A stretch of 64,000 nucleotides of DNA from Faucicola sp902506225 (GTDB lineage: Bacteria > Pseudomonadota > Gammaproteobacteria > Pseudomonadales > Moraxellaceae): NCBI GenBank assembly GCA_902506225.1, contig LR733345.1, positions 1,736,001 to 1,800,000 of the forward strand, written 5' to 3'. The translations under genes and the position numbers were made by a program. Below the pieces are notes generated by a model. It saw only the letters and a list, made by a program, of their open reading frames with translations. It had not been told where the DNA came from and searched no databases. Below are positions 8,209 to 16,163 of this stretch, piece by piece; within the stretch, counting starts at the first letter, position 1; every line of letters begins with the position of its first letter.

Positions 8209-8843
8209 AATGAATTAAAATCATCAAACCGTGTGGTATAACCATGCGGTTTTTTTATGCTCAATTGCCAACACGCCTCGCCACGCGCTAGGTATTTCAC
8301 CTCAAAATGCGTGCGCTCACTATGATTGGGTACTTGGGTTTTCTCCACCGGTACTTGCCAAACCGTCTGTGCTTTATGCTCGGCTTCCTCTATATAACTT
8401 TCAATATTACTGGCAAGTATAAGCTCACCACTTGGTTTTAACCGAGACAGTAACCACTCAAAAAACGGCATATTAAGCCAGCGTTGGTTGGGATTATGCG
8501 GCTCTGGATTGGGATAAAGAATAAACACCCCTGACAAGCTTTGCGCGGGTACACCATGGGTGACCCAAGCAATGGCATCAGCATGAATAGCCGTTAAATT
8601 AGACAACTTCGCTTGATTCGCCATTTTTTGCATGGCTTGATATTTTTCTGCGGTACGTTCAATTGCGATGAGATGAGCATTGACATTATCGCTGGCAAAA
8701 CTCAGCGCATGCTTGCCTTTACCTGCACCGATTTCAACAAAAATGGCGGGTTGCTGCCAAAATGTTGCGGCAAGTGGCTGAAAATCTCTGGGATGACGGA
8801 TACGATCGGGTTGAAACGGTCTGGTAAATTGATGACTTAGCAT
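8205..8843 (-). CDS. TrmB-like SAM-dependent methyltransferase
   Basis: The 212-residue protein has a class I methyltransferase fold: the SAM-binding loop VEIGAGKGKHALSFA, the acidic strand end LIAIERTAEK, and a TrmB-like C-terminal RTHFEVKYLARGEACWQL. TrmB makes 7-methylguanosine at position 46 of tRNA. The usual motif after strand 4 (D-P-W-P-K-K-R-H) is replaced by YPNPEPHNPNQRW, and the SAM loop is GAGKG rather than the common GFGMG. This may be a TrmB paralogue rather than the main enzyme, so I leave the symbol empty. No strong ribosome site is seen before the ATG. Confidence 0.72.
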   Translation of the reverse strand: MLSHQFTRPFQPDRIRHPRDFQPLAATFWQQPAIFVEIGAGKGKHALSFASDNVNAHLIAIERTAEKYQAMQKMANQAKLSNLTAIHADAIAWVTHGVPAQSLSGVFILYPNPEPHNPNQRWLNMPFFEWLLSRLKPSGELILASNIESYIEEAEHKAQTVWQVPVEKTQVPNHSERTHFEVKYLARGEACWQLSIKKPHGYTTRFDDFNSF

Positions 8844-8853
8844 GAACAGTCGC

Positions 8854-8883
8854 TTGATTCGCCCAAAAAAAAGGATTTATAGT
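8854..8883 (+). promoter_or_regulatory. Promoter of yacG
   Basis: TTGATT (8854-8859), an 18-base spacer and TATAGT (8878-8883). Transcription would start near 8890, which argues against the upstream in-frame ATG at 8889 and for the start at 8934. Confidence 0.5.
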
Positions 8884-8933
8884 ATACTATGGCAAATAAT
8901 CCGATACACCATTTTTCAGAATACCTTTTGTTT

Positions 8934-9146
8934 ATGTCTAAAATCGAGCCGACCCCCTCAAATGCACCTGTCAAAACTTATCCCTGTCCGCGCTGCGGCA
9001 AACCCACCGTTTGGGCAGATAACCCCACCAAGCCATTTTGCAGTGCACGCTGTAAGCTCATTGACTTAGGCGCTTGGGCAAATGAGGACTATAAAGTCGG
9101 TGCAGAAGATACCCCGTTTAGTGACGAATTAGACGCTTTTAAATAA
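8934..9146 (+). CDS. yacG: YacG, DNA gyrase inhibitor / zinc-binding protein
   Basis: YacG is a small zinc protein that in E. coli binds GyrB and blocks DNA binding by gyrase. The four-cysteine zinc site is clear: CPRCGKP, then, after WADNPTKPF, CSARCKLIDLGAWANE. With the ATG at 8934 the protein is 70 residues, close to the usual 65. An in-frame ATG at 8889 would add 15 residues (MANNPIHHF...) but lies at the expected transcription start. No strong ribosome site is seen at 8934, so the start is the weak point. In many relatives yacG sits beside coaE and pilD; here it is followed by argD. Confidence 0.92.
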   Translation: MSKIEPTPSNAPVKTYPCPRCGKPTVWADNPTKPFCSARCKLIDLGAWANEDYKVGAEDTPFSDELDAFK

Positions 9147-9172
9147 CGTAGATTTGATTGGTTAGTGATTGC

Positions 9173-9228
9173 GCTAGCTATGATTTGCTAACTATGATTC
9201 GCTGACTATGATTCGCTAACTATGATTA
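9173..9228 (+). repeat. Four-copy 14-bp tandem repeat before argD
   Basis: Four adjacent 14-mers follow the pattern GCTARCTATGATTY, from GCTAGCTATGATTT to GCTAACTATGATTA. They end 11 bases before the argD start, next to its ribosome site. The unit is not a multiple of three and the copies contain out-of-frame ATG triplets. The motif core AACTATGAT recurs in the repeat before rsmD (41232-41280). Confidence 0.9.
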
Positions 9229-9239
9229 AAGGAATCCCC

Positions 9240-10424
9240 ATGAGCTCTTATTTACTCCCCACCTATAAACGCCAGCCCATTAGCTTTGTCAAAGGTCAAG
9301 GTAGTTACCTTTATACCGCTGACGGAACGCCGTATTTGGATGCGTTAACAGGGATTGCTGTCTGTGGACTCGGGCATTGTCATCCGCGTATCACTGCTGC
9401 GATTGCCGATCAAGCCGCAACGCTTGTGCATACCAGCAATCTTTTTGGTATTGATTGGCAAGAGCGCGCAGGTGAAAAATTATGCCAAGTCGCAGGCATG
9501 GATAAAGTATTTTTTGCCAATAGCGGTGCCGAGGCCAACGAAGCGGCATTAAAGATGGCGCGACTGTTTGCATCAAATCGTGGGCAAACCCAAGCCAAAG
9601 TGATTGTGATGGAAAAATCCTTTCATGGACGTACCCTACTGACCGTATCCGCCACCGCAAATCCAATGGCTAGAGCAGGATTTTTTACCTTAGATGATGA
9701 TTTTATTCGTGTGCCTTTTGGGGATATTGAAGCGATTAGGCAAGCGATTGCCGATAACGACAATGTTTGTGCTGTGATGCTTGAGCCTATCCAGGGTGAA
9801 AGTGGCGTCAACACTGCGACCAATGGCTTTGATTTTTTAACCCAAGTTCGCAAAGTTTGTGATGACCATGACTTACTAATGATTTTAGATGAAGTGCAAA
9901 CGGGCAATGGTCGTACGGGTCAATATTTCGCTTATCAACATTCATCCATCAAACCTGATATTTTGACCACAGCAAAAGGGTTGGGGAATGGTTTTCCTGT
10001 GGGTGCGTGCATGACCAGCGCAAAAGCCAATGATATTTTTAGTTATGGCTCACACGGCTCAACGTATGGTGGTACGCCGCTTGCTTGCCGTGTGGTTAGC
10101 GAAGTGATTGATGTCATTGATGAGGAGAATATGATGGCAACTACGCTAAGCAATAGCGCAGCATTGATTGAGCAAATCACCAGCGAGCTGGGTAGCGAAG
10201 GGGTTACTGTACGCGGAAAAGGTATGATGCTAGGGGTGGTGATGCCACAGGATCGCGGCATTGCATTTGATAGCTTGGTCGATAAAGCGCGTGACAATCA
10301 TCATCTAATCATCAATGTAGCAGGCGGTAATGCCATTCGTTTATTGCCACCGCTCAATATGAGCGCCGATGAAACCGCCCAAATCGGTGAGCGCATTATT
10401 TCACTTATCCAATCAGCCTTGTAG
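9240..10424 (+). CDS. argD: ArgD, acetylornithine aminotransferase
   Basis: This PLP enzyme converts N-acetylglutamate 5-semialdehyde to N-acetylornithine in arginine synthesis, and related enzymes also serve lysine synthesis. The 394-residue product has the class III aminotransferase features: NSGAEANEAALKMAR near residue 94, LDEVQTGNGRTG with D217 and E218, and the PLP lysine K246 in TTAKGLGNGFPVGA. The start at 9240 is chosen because AAAGGA lies 7 bases before it; an upstream ATG at 9222 falls inside the tandem repeat. A hairpin terminator follows. No other arg genes are in the window. Confidence 0.95.
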   Translation: MSSYLLPTYKRQPISFVKGQGSYLYTADGTPYLDALTGIAVCGLGHCHPRITAAIADQAATLVHTSNLFGIDWQERAGEKLCQVAGMDKVFFANSGAEANEAALKMARLFASNRGQTQAKVIVMEKSFHGRTLLTVSATANPMARAGFFTLDDDFIRVPFGDIEAIRQAIADNDNVCAVMLEPIQGESGVNTATNGFDFLTQVRKVCDDHDLLMILDEVQTGNGRTGQYFAYQHSSIKPDILTTAKGLGNGFPVGACMTSAKANDIFSYGSHGSTYGGTPLACRVVSEVIDVIDEENMMATTLSNSAALIEQITSELGSEGVTVRGKGMMLGVVMPQDRGIAFDSLVDKARDNHHLIINVAGGNAIRLLPPLNMSADETAQIGERIISLIQSAL

Positions 10425-10450
10425 TTTTGTTGCACTTAATGGTAAAGTTA

Positions 10451-10475
10451 GCCGATTAGTCAATATCGGCTTTTT
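10451..10475 (+). terminator. Terminator after argD
   Basis: GCCGAT, an 8-base loop, ATCGGC, then TTTTT. Confidence 0.75.
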
Positions 10476-10515
10476 CATCGCAAACTTGCCAGTCAACCGT
10501 TTGATTTTGACAAGA

Positions 10516-10524
10516 TGATATAAT
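10516..10524 (+). promoter_or_regulatory. Extended -10 promoter of ppaC
   Basis: TGATATAAT fits the TGnTATAAT extended -10. It lies 27 bases before the start codon. A TTGACA at 10507 is too close to act as its -35. Confidence 0.55.
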
Positions 10525-10551
10525 AGCTGTGTTTTATATTGGGGTAATTTT

Positions 10552-11484
10552 ATGACAACCATTGCTGTTTTTGGGCACAAAAAACCAGATACCGATGCTA
10601 TCGTATCAACCATCGTCATGACCTATTGGCTCAATCAACAAGGTATAGATGCCAAAAGTTACCGCTTAGATGATATCAATCAAGAAACCAAATTTTTAAT
10701 TGAACTTGCTAAAGTCCGATTACCAGAATTACTCACCCATCTTGAGCCTGACCAACTCGCTGCTTTAGTCGATCATAACGAAAGCCAGCAATCGATTGCC
10801 AATCTAGCAGACGCCCGTATTTGTTACCTTGTCGACCATCATAAACTCGGTGATTTAACCACTGCCGAACCAGCCTATATTCGTTTTGAGCCTGTCGGCT
10901 CTACCAGCACCATTTTATACCATATGTTTATGGAAAAGAATTTGCTGATTTCTCAGCAAATGGCGACATTGATGGCAGGTGCAATCATTTCTGATACGCT
11001 TAATCTGACAGGTCCTACCACTACAGACAGTGACAAGCAAGCGTTACAAGCAGTCATCCACCTTGCAGGGATTCGCGATACAAACAACTTTGCCAATCAA
11101 TTATTCGATGCAAAAAGCAATATCAGCGACTTAACGGATGATGCGTTAGTCACTACCGATTATAAACAGTTTATTTTCTCAAATAAAAAATGGGCAATCG
11201 CCTGTATCGAAACTGTTAAACCTGATATGGTGTTGTCGCGCCTTGAGGGCATCCAACAAGCCAGTGAACTAATCCGCCAAAGAGATGGCTTGGATTATAT
11301 GCTAGTTATTATTGTTGATATTTTACAACAGCAGTCTTGGGCGGTTGGTAGCAACGATGCACAAAATGAAATCATTGCGCAAGCATTTAATACCAGACTC
11401 AATGATAAATTGCTTGATTTGGGTCACTTGGTCAGCCGAAAAAAACAATTTGTGCCTACTTTAGAAGCATTTTATGCCAAATAG
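10552..11484 (+). CDS. ppaC: Manganese-dependent inorganic pyrophosphatase (family II)
   Basis: This DHH-superfamily enzyme hydrolyses pyrophosphate and uses Mn2+ (or Co2+), unlike the Mg2+-dependent Ppa. The 310 residues show the metal-binding motifs in order: GHKKPDTDAI at residue 8, LVDHNESQQS near 79, LVDHHKLGDL near 97 (the DHH motif), and GAIISDTLNL near 143. The C-terminal DHHA2 part ends in SRKKQFVP, which carries the substrate-binding Arg-Lys-Lys. The ribosome site GGGG sits 8 bases before the ATG. The gene converges on the Mn-riboswitch-controlled TerC/Alx gene, sharing a bidirectional terminator with it; both proteins depend on manganese. Confidence 0.93.
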   Translation: MTTIAVFGHKKPDTDAIVSTIVMTYWLNQQGIDAKSYRLDDINQETKFLIELAKVRLPELLTHLEPDQLAALVDHNESQQSIANLADARICYLVDHHKLGDLTTAEPAYIRFEPVGSTSTILYHMFMEKNLLISQQMATLMAGAIISDTLNLTGPTTTDSDKQALQAVIHLAGIRDTNNFANQLFDAKSNISDLTDDALVTTDYKQFIFSNKKWAIACIETVKPDMVLSRLEGIQQASELIRQRDGLDYMLVIIVDILQQQSWAVGSNDAQNEIIAQAFNTRLNDKLLDLGHLVSRKKQFVPTLEAFYAK

Positions 11485-11500
11485 TCAGTTTTTAATTCAC

Positions 11501-11530
11501 AAAAAAGGGCTAAATTGTTAGCCCTTTTTT
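11501..11530. terminator. Bidirectional terminator between ppaC and the TerC/Alx gene
   Basis: GGGCTA, a 6-base loop, TAGCCC, with A6 before and T6 after, so it can work on both strands. Confidence 0.85.
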
Positions 11531-11547
11531 TATATTCAAAAATATTT

Positions 11548-12555
11548 TTATGCTTCAACTTTACCCAAATTTGGAAACTTTACCGATAAAATCGCTGTCA
11601 CTGTTAGCACGGCGGCAATAAAGCCTAACGAGATAGCCATCGGCACATGGAACACATCAAGCAGCAGCATTTTTGCGCCAATAAACACCAAGATGACACT
11701 AAGCGCATAAGGCAATAAATGAAATTTATCCGCCAAACCCGATAACAAAAAGAACATCGCCCGTAGACCCAAAATAGCCAGCAAGTTTGCCGTCAAAACA
11801 ATAAACGGGTCGGTAGTGACCGCAAAAATTGCAGGAATCGAATCCACCGCAAAAATCACATCCGACAATTCCACCAAAATCACCACCACTGCTAACGGGG
11901 TGAAATACTTAACGCCATTTTTCACCAACACAAACCGCTCTTGACCTGACGCATCATGACTGTCATCGCTGATTTTCAGATATTTTTGTAAAAACTTATA
12001 TAAGCCTGACTGCTTCGGGTCTTCTTGCTCATCGTGGTTTTGCCACATTTTCACCCCGGTGTAGAGCAAAAATGCGCCAAAAATATATAAAATCCAGCTA
12101 AACTCAGCGACCAGCCAAGCCCCTGCAAAAATCATCACCGTACGCATGACAATCGCACCAATCACCCCGTACAGTAAAATCTTCCGTTGCATCGCAGGCG
12201 ACACCGCAAACGCCGCAAAAATCATCAACCATACAAAGACGTTATCAATGGCGAGCGATTTTTCCAGTAAATATCCTGTAAAAAACTCCCCTACTTTTTG
12301 AGTGGCGATAGCACCGCCAAAATTTTGTGATAGATACCACCATAAACCGCCTGCAAACAGCACAGACACGCCCACCCAAATGGCACTCCAAATACCCGCC
12401 TGTTTCATCGAAACCGCTTCACCATTTTTTGGGGTTTTAAAGGTAAAAAAATCAACCAATAACAGTATCGCTACGATAGCAAAGAACACGGCATACAGCA
12501 TGGGACTGCCAATGCTCATGGGTTCTGTCATTTGATTCACTGCTGCAAGTAACAT
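11548..12555 (-). CDS. alx: TerC/Alx-family membrane protein, likely Mn2+ exporter
   Basis: The 335-residue protein has about nine membrane helices. Family marks include LLEKSLAIDNVFVWLMIF and VELSDVIFAVDSIPAIFAVT; the acidic residues inside these helices are typical of TerC/Alx. E. coli Alx exports manganese and is induced by Mn2+ and alkaline pH through a 5' riboswitch. Here the same layout is seen: a yybP-ykoY aptamer with its own terminator lies between promoter and gene, which makes the Mn role likely. The ATG has a strong ribosome site (AAGGAG, 6 bases away). The function is inferred from family and riboswitch together. Confidence 0.9.
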   Translation of the reverse strand: MLLAAVNQMTEPMSIGSPMLYAVFFAIVAILLLVDFFTFKTPKNGEAVSMKQAGIWSAIWVGVSVLFAGGLWWYLSQNFGGAIATQKVGEFFTGYLLEKSLAIDNVFVWLMIFAAFAVSPAMQRKILLYGVIGAIVMRTVMIFAGAWLVAEFSWILYIFGAFLLYTGVKMWQNHDEQEDPKQSGLYKFLQKYLKISDDSHDASGQERFVLVKNGVKYFTPLAVVVILVELSDVIFAVDSIPAIFAVTTDPFIVLTANLLAILGLRAMFFLLSGLADKFHLLPYALSVILVFIGAKMLLLDVFHVPMAISLGFIAAVLTVTAILSVKFPNLGKVEA

Positions 12556-12628
12556 TATCGCTCCTTAGTATGCATTTACAAACTATGGTTGGCAATAAGT
12601 CAAAGGATTTTGGAAAAACGCTAAGCAC

Positions 12629-12679
12629 AAAAAAACCTTGACTCACACCGACCAAATATGTGGTTGTGTTAAGTCAAGG
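12629..12679 (-). terminator. Riboswitch expression-platform terminator
   Basis: CCTTGACT and AGTCAAGG form the base of the hairpin, extended by partly paired inner bases, and T7 follows on the minus strand. It lies between the aptamer and the TerC/Alx start, about 75 bases before the ATG. Confidence 0.88.
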
Positions 12680-12804
12680 TCTGGCTTACTATTTGATAAT
12701 TAGCTCAATATATGGCTAAAAAATAGCTGATTTACCGGTAAGCGGCTACTTACGTAATGACGATAAATCACAAACTGTTAAAGTGAGAAGTTACTCCCCT
12801 TGAT
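12629..12804 (-). promoter_or_regulatory. yybP-ykoY manganese riboswitch
   Basis: The minus-strand leader of the TerC/Alx gene starts with AAGGGGAGTAAC, then contains CGTCATTACG, GCTTACCGGT, and GTAAGCCAGACCTTGAC. These are the conserved blocks of the yybP-ykoY class (GGGGAGUA at the 5' end, CGUC near the Mn site, AGACC at the 3' side of P1). The last block is also the first half of a strong terminator stem (12629-12679). Binding of Mn2+ to the aptamer would hold AGACC and prevent the terminator, giving expression of the exporter at high Mn2+. The ends are approximate. Confidence 0.9.
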
Positions 12805-12810
12805 AGCGAT

Positions 12811-12839
12811 AATGTAGCAGATTAAAGACGACTTATCAA
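12811..12839 (-). promoter_or_regulatory. Promoter of the riboswitch-TerC/Alx transcript
   Basis: On the minus strand TTGATA, a 17-base spacer and TACATT. The predicted start of transcription (near 12804) is just upstream of the riboswitch GGGGAGTA block. Confidence 0.7.
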
Positions 12840-13065
12840 TTGAATTTATCAATCATTAAATTTTGAATTTATTGTTTGGATTCAATGGCTATACGATCAT
12901 ACCCCAAAACTTTTACCTGTACGTTTGGTTGGGGTGACTTATTCAAATTTGCTGCAAGCTGAAGCCTCGCCACAGATGCCATTACTATAAACCACTATAA
13001 ACTAAATTTTGCCAAGATATTTTTTAGCTAAACGTTCAAAAATTTTTATATAAAACCTAACAACA
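12840..13065. other. Intergenic stretch, no gene seen
   Basis: This AT-rich stretch between the riboswitch promoter and the acnB terminator holds no open reading frame I can support. An inverted repeat (ACCCCAA at 12901, TTGGGGT at 12929) has no T-run; its role is unknown. Confidence 0.6.
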
Positions 13066-13090
13066 GCAAAACCCTGCTATGTTGCAGGGT
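13066..13090 (-). terminator. Candidate terminator downstream of acnB
   Basis: ACCCTGC (13071-13077) pairs with GCAGGGT (13084-13090). A short T-run follows on the minus strand. It lies about 80 bases after the acnB stop. Confidence 0.55.
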
Positions 13091-13101
13091 CTTACTTTAT
13101 T

Positions 13102-13141
13102 GCTATCCTACTTAATTAAAAGCTATCCTACTTAATTAAAA
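13102..13141. repeat. 20-bp perfect tandem duplication after acnB
   Basis: GCTATCCTACTTAATTAAAA occurs twice in direct succession between the acnB stop and its terminator. Confidence 0.9.
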
Positions 13142-13172
13142 TTAGATGAGCCTAACTTTAATCTAACGATTG

Positions 13173-15773
13173 TTAGGTAAGCTGTGCTACGTTAATTTTG
13201 TTTGCTTCTTCAGTATACTCGCTCATACGGTCGAAGTTTAAGTATTTGTAGATATCGGCTGACATGCTGTTGAGCTTACCAGCATATTGTTGGTATTCTT
13301 CGTTGGTAGGAAGTCTGCCAAGTACCGCAGCCACCGACGCCAACTCGGCAGAAGCCAAGTACACGTTGGCACCTTGACCTAAACGGTTCGGGAAGTTACG
13401 TGTCGAAGTTGATACAGCCGTTGATTTTGGTGCGATACGCGCTTGGTTACCCATACACAGTGAACAACCCGGCATTTCAGTACGTGCGCCCGCTTGTGCA
13501 TAGACATTGTATAGACCTTCATCCATCAATTGGCGTGCATCCATTTTAGTGGGTGGTGCAATCCATAGACGCGTGGTCAAGCTACCCGCAGGTACTTCTT
13601 TTAACAACGCGCCCGCTGCACGGAAGTGACCGATGTTGGTCATACATGAACCGATGAATACTTCATCAATCTTGTCGCCGGCAACGTCTGCCAAGGTTTT
13701 GGCATCATCTGGGTCGTTTGGACAGCAAAGAATCGGTTCTTTGATGGCGCTCATATCGATAGTGATGTCAGCAGCATATTCTGCATCTGCATCAGCACGT
13801 AATAATGTTGGGTTGGCGAGCCAGCTTTCCATACCTTTGATACGGCGTGCAATCGTACGCGCATCGCCATAACCTTCAGAAATCATCCATTTGAGTAGGG
13901 TGATGTTTGAAGTTAGGTATTCTTTTACTGATTCTTCAGACAGGGTGATAGTACAACCTGCGGCTGAACGTTCGGCAGAGGCATCTGATAATTCGAATGC
14001 TTGTTCAACGGTTAAGTCTTCTAAACCTTCGATTTCTAGGATACGGCCGTTAAATACGTTTTTCTTACCGGCTTTTTCAACAGTCAATAAACCTTCTTTG
14101 ATGGCTTGGTAAGGAATCGCATGTACCAAGTCACGCAAGGTGATACCAGGCTGCATTTCACCGACAAAACGTACACGAACTGATTCGGGCATATCTAATG
14201 GCATTACACCGGTTGCTGCGGCAAACGCCACTAGACCTGAACCTGCTGGGAATGAAATACCCATTGGGAAGCGGGTATGTGAGTCACCACCTGTACCAAC
14301 GGTATCAGGCAATAGCATACGGTTTAACCATGAGTGAATAATACCATCGCCTGGACGTAACGATACACCGCCACGATTCATGATAAAGTCAGGAAGTGTG
14401 TGCTGAGTTTCTACGTCGATTGGTTTTGGATAAGCTGCCGTATGACAGAATGATTGCATGACCAAATCTGCAGAGAAGCCTAGACAAGCCAAGTCTTTTA
14501 ATTCGTCACGGGTCATAGGACCTGTGGTATCTTGCGAACCCACGGTGGTCATTTTTGGCTCACAGTAGGCACCCGGACGAACACCTTCTACGCCACAAGC
14601 TTTACCGACCATTTTTTGCGCTAAAGTATAGCCTTTACCAGTGTCGACAGGTTGTTCTGGTTTTGCAAAAATGTCAGACGCGCCCAAACCTAGGTATTCA
14701 CGGGCTTTGTTGGTCAAGCCACGACCTATGATCAATGGAATACGACCACCGGCACGCACTTCATCGAGCAGCGTTGGTGATTTTAATTCAAAAGTCGCAA
14801 GCACTTCGTCAGAATCATGTTTGGTGATTTTGCCGTCATAGGGGTAGATATCAAATACATCACCCATGTTAAGTTTGCTAACATCCACTTCGATAGGTAA
14901 TGAGCCCGCATCTTCCAGGGTGTTGAAGAAAATCGGTGCGATTTTACCACCCAATACAAGACCGCCGGCACGTTTGTTTGGCACGCCTTTGATGTCGTTA
15001 CCCATTAACCATAATACCGAGTTAGTCGCTGATTTACGGCTTGAACCGGTACCGACCACGTCACCCACGTATGCCAGTGGAATACCGTCTTTTTTCATCT
15101 CTTCGATTTGTTTCATCGGACCAATCACGCCGTCTTGGTCTGGCACAATGCCTTCACGCGCATTTTTTAGCATCGCTAATGCGTGTAGGGGGATGTCTGG
15201 ACGTGACCATGCATCTTGGGCAGGTGACAAATCATCAGTATTGGTTTCACCGGTGACTTTGAAGGTTTTGTAAGTGGCTTTTTTTGGCACTTCTGGACGG
15301 CTGGTGAACCATTCGGCGTTTGCCCAAGATTGTAACACCTCTTTGGCCACTTCATTACCGGCTTCCGCTTTTTCAGTGACATCATTAAAGGCATCAAATA
15401 CCAGTAAGGTTTTTTTCAGCGCGTCACCCGCAGCTTTCGCCAATTCTTTGTCGTCTAATGCTTGAATTAATGGTTCAACGTTGTAACCACCTTGCATATG
15501 ACCCAATAACTCAATCGCTTTTAGTTTTGAAATCAGCGGAGAAGTGGTTTCGCCTTTAACGATGGCTGCTAGAAATGCCGCTTTAACATACGCTGCTTGG
15601 TCAACCCCAGGTGGAATACGGTTTTCTAATAAGTCTACAAGTGTTTCTTCTTCACCCGCTGGTGGATTTTTTAATAGTTCAACCAAATCAGCCGTTTGCT
15701 GTTCGTTAAGTGGCTGTGGCACAATACCCTGTGCCGCACGATTTTCGACGTGTTTACGATAGTTCTCTAGCAT
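13173..15773 (-). CDS. acnB: AcnB, bifunctional aconitate hydratase 2 / 2-methylisocitrate dehydratase
   Basis: AcnB interconverts citrate and isocitrate in the citric acid cycle; the family also acts on 2-methylisocitrate. The 866 residues match the B-type order: an N-terminal HEAT-like domain (MLENYRKHVENRAAQG...), the swivel domain (TGETNTDDLSPAQDAWSRPD near 175), then the catalytic domains. The [4Fe-4S] cysteines are visible in IGSCMTNIGHFRAAG and GCSLCMGNQARI; a further Cys lies at FCHTAAY. Length equals that of E. coli AcnB. The ATG has a good ribosome site (GAGGAAG). It is a single-gene unit. Confidence 0.97.
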   Translation of the reverse strand: MLENYRKHVENRAAQGIVPQPLNEQQTADLVELLKNPPAGEEETLVDLLENRIPPGVDQAAYVKAAFLAAIVKGETTSPLISKLKAIELLGHMQGGYNVEPLIQALDDKELAKAAGDALKKTLLVFDAFNDVTEKAEAGNEVAKEVLQSWANAEWFTSRPEVPKKATYKTFKVTGETNTDDLSPAQDAWSRPDIPLHALAMLKNAREGIVPDQDGVIGPMKQIEEMKKDGIPLAYVGDVVGTGSSRKSATNSVLWLMGNDIKGVPNKRAGGLVLGGKIAPIFFNTLEDAGSLPIEVDVSKLNMGDVFDIYPYDGKITKHDSDEVLATFELKSPTLLDEVRAGGRIPLIIGRGLTNKAREYLGLGASDIFAKPEQPVDTGKGYTLAQKMVGKACGVEGVRPGAYCEPKMTTVGSQDTTGPMTRDELKDLACLGFSADLVMQSFCHTAAYPKPIDVETQHTLPDFIMNRGGVSLRPGDGIIHSWLNRMLLPDTVGTGGDSHTRFPMGISFPAGSGLVAFAAATGVMPLDMPESVRVRFVGEMQPGITLRDLVHAIPYQAIKEGLLTVEKAGKKNVFNGRILEIEGLEDLTVEQAFELSDASAERSAAGCTITLSEESVKEYLTSNITLLKWMISEGYGDARTIARRIKGMESWLANPTLLRADADAEYAADITIDMSAIKEPILCCPNDPDDAKTLADVAGDKIDEVFIGSCMTNIGHFRAAGALLKEVPAGSLTTRLWIAPPTKMDARQLMDEGLYNVYAQAGARTEMPGCSLCMGNQARIAPKSTAVSTSTRNFPNRLGQGANVYLASAELASVAAVLGRLPTNEEYQQYAGKLNSMSADIYKYLNFDRMSEYTEEANKINVAQLT

Positions 15774-15795
15774 GAATCTTCCTCATAGTCATGTA

Positions 15796-15824
15796 AGATT
15801 ATTGTGTTAACCATGCGTCTGCAA
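15796..15824 (-). promoter_or_regulatory. Candidate promoter of acnB
   Basis: On the minus strand TTGCAG, a 17-base spacer and TAATCT. It lies 22-51 bases before the start codon. The rest of the 390-base gap to lipA is AT-rich and holds no gene I can see. Confidence 0.45.
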
Positions 15825-16109
15825 GCCCTCTTTACAACACAGTTGAATTTTGAAATGGCTACTAGCCAGCATGGCTTTGGCTAAAAAATTTAACCCTTCT
15901 AATATACTTGAAATGTGATGAAATGTTAATGAGAAAATACGTTTTTGTTAACATAGCCATTATTTTTTAAAAAAATAGCCCAATAATTTTTAATAAATGC
16001 GTTTGAGCCGATTGTCGCTTTTTTTACTAGGATGAAAAATAACTTTTGCTCTGTACTTTAAACAACAAAGCTTATCCCAAAATAGTTTAAATTCGTTAGC
16101 CTAGATTTC

Positions 16110-16118
16110 TGTTATAAT
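16110..16118 (+). promoter_or_regulatory. Extended -10 promoter of lipA
   Basis: TGTTATAAT is a perfect TGnTATAAT extended -10, 45 bases before the start codon. Confidence 0.65.
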
Positions 16119-16163
16119 AACCCCCTAAAATCTGCTAAATGAATTCAAGGATTAATCATAGCA

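Noticed and set aside
8889..8933. Upstream ATG of yacG
   Set aside because: It would lie at the predicted transcription start, adds residues not seen in the family, and the purine-rich stretch is 13 bases away.
8842..9069. 75-codon ORF overlapping the yacG start in another frame
   Set aside because: It overlaps the well-supported yacG gene, and its codons just mirror the zinc-finger coding region.
9147..9228. Possible CRISPR array in the argD upstream repeat
   Set aside because: The units are 14 bp with no spacers between them, so this is a simple tandem repeat.
12901..12935. Inverted repeat ACCCCAA/TTGGGGT as a terminator
   Set aside because: It has a 21-base loop and no T-run on either strand, and no gene ends beside it.
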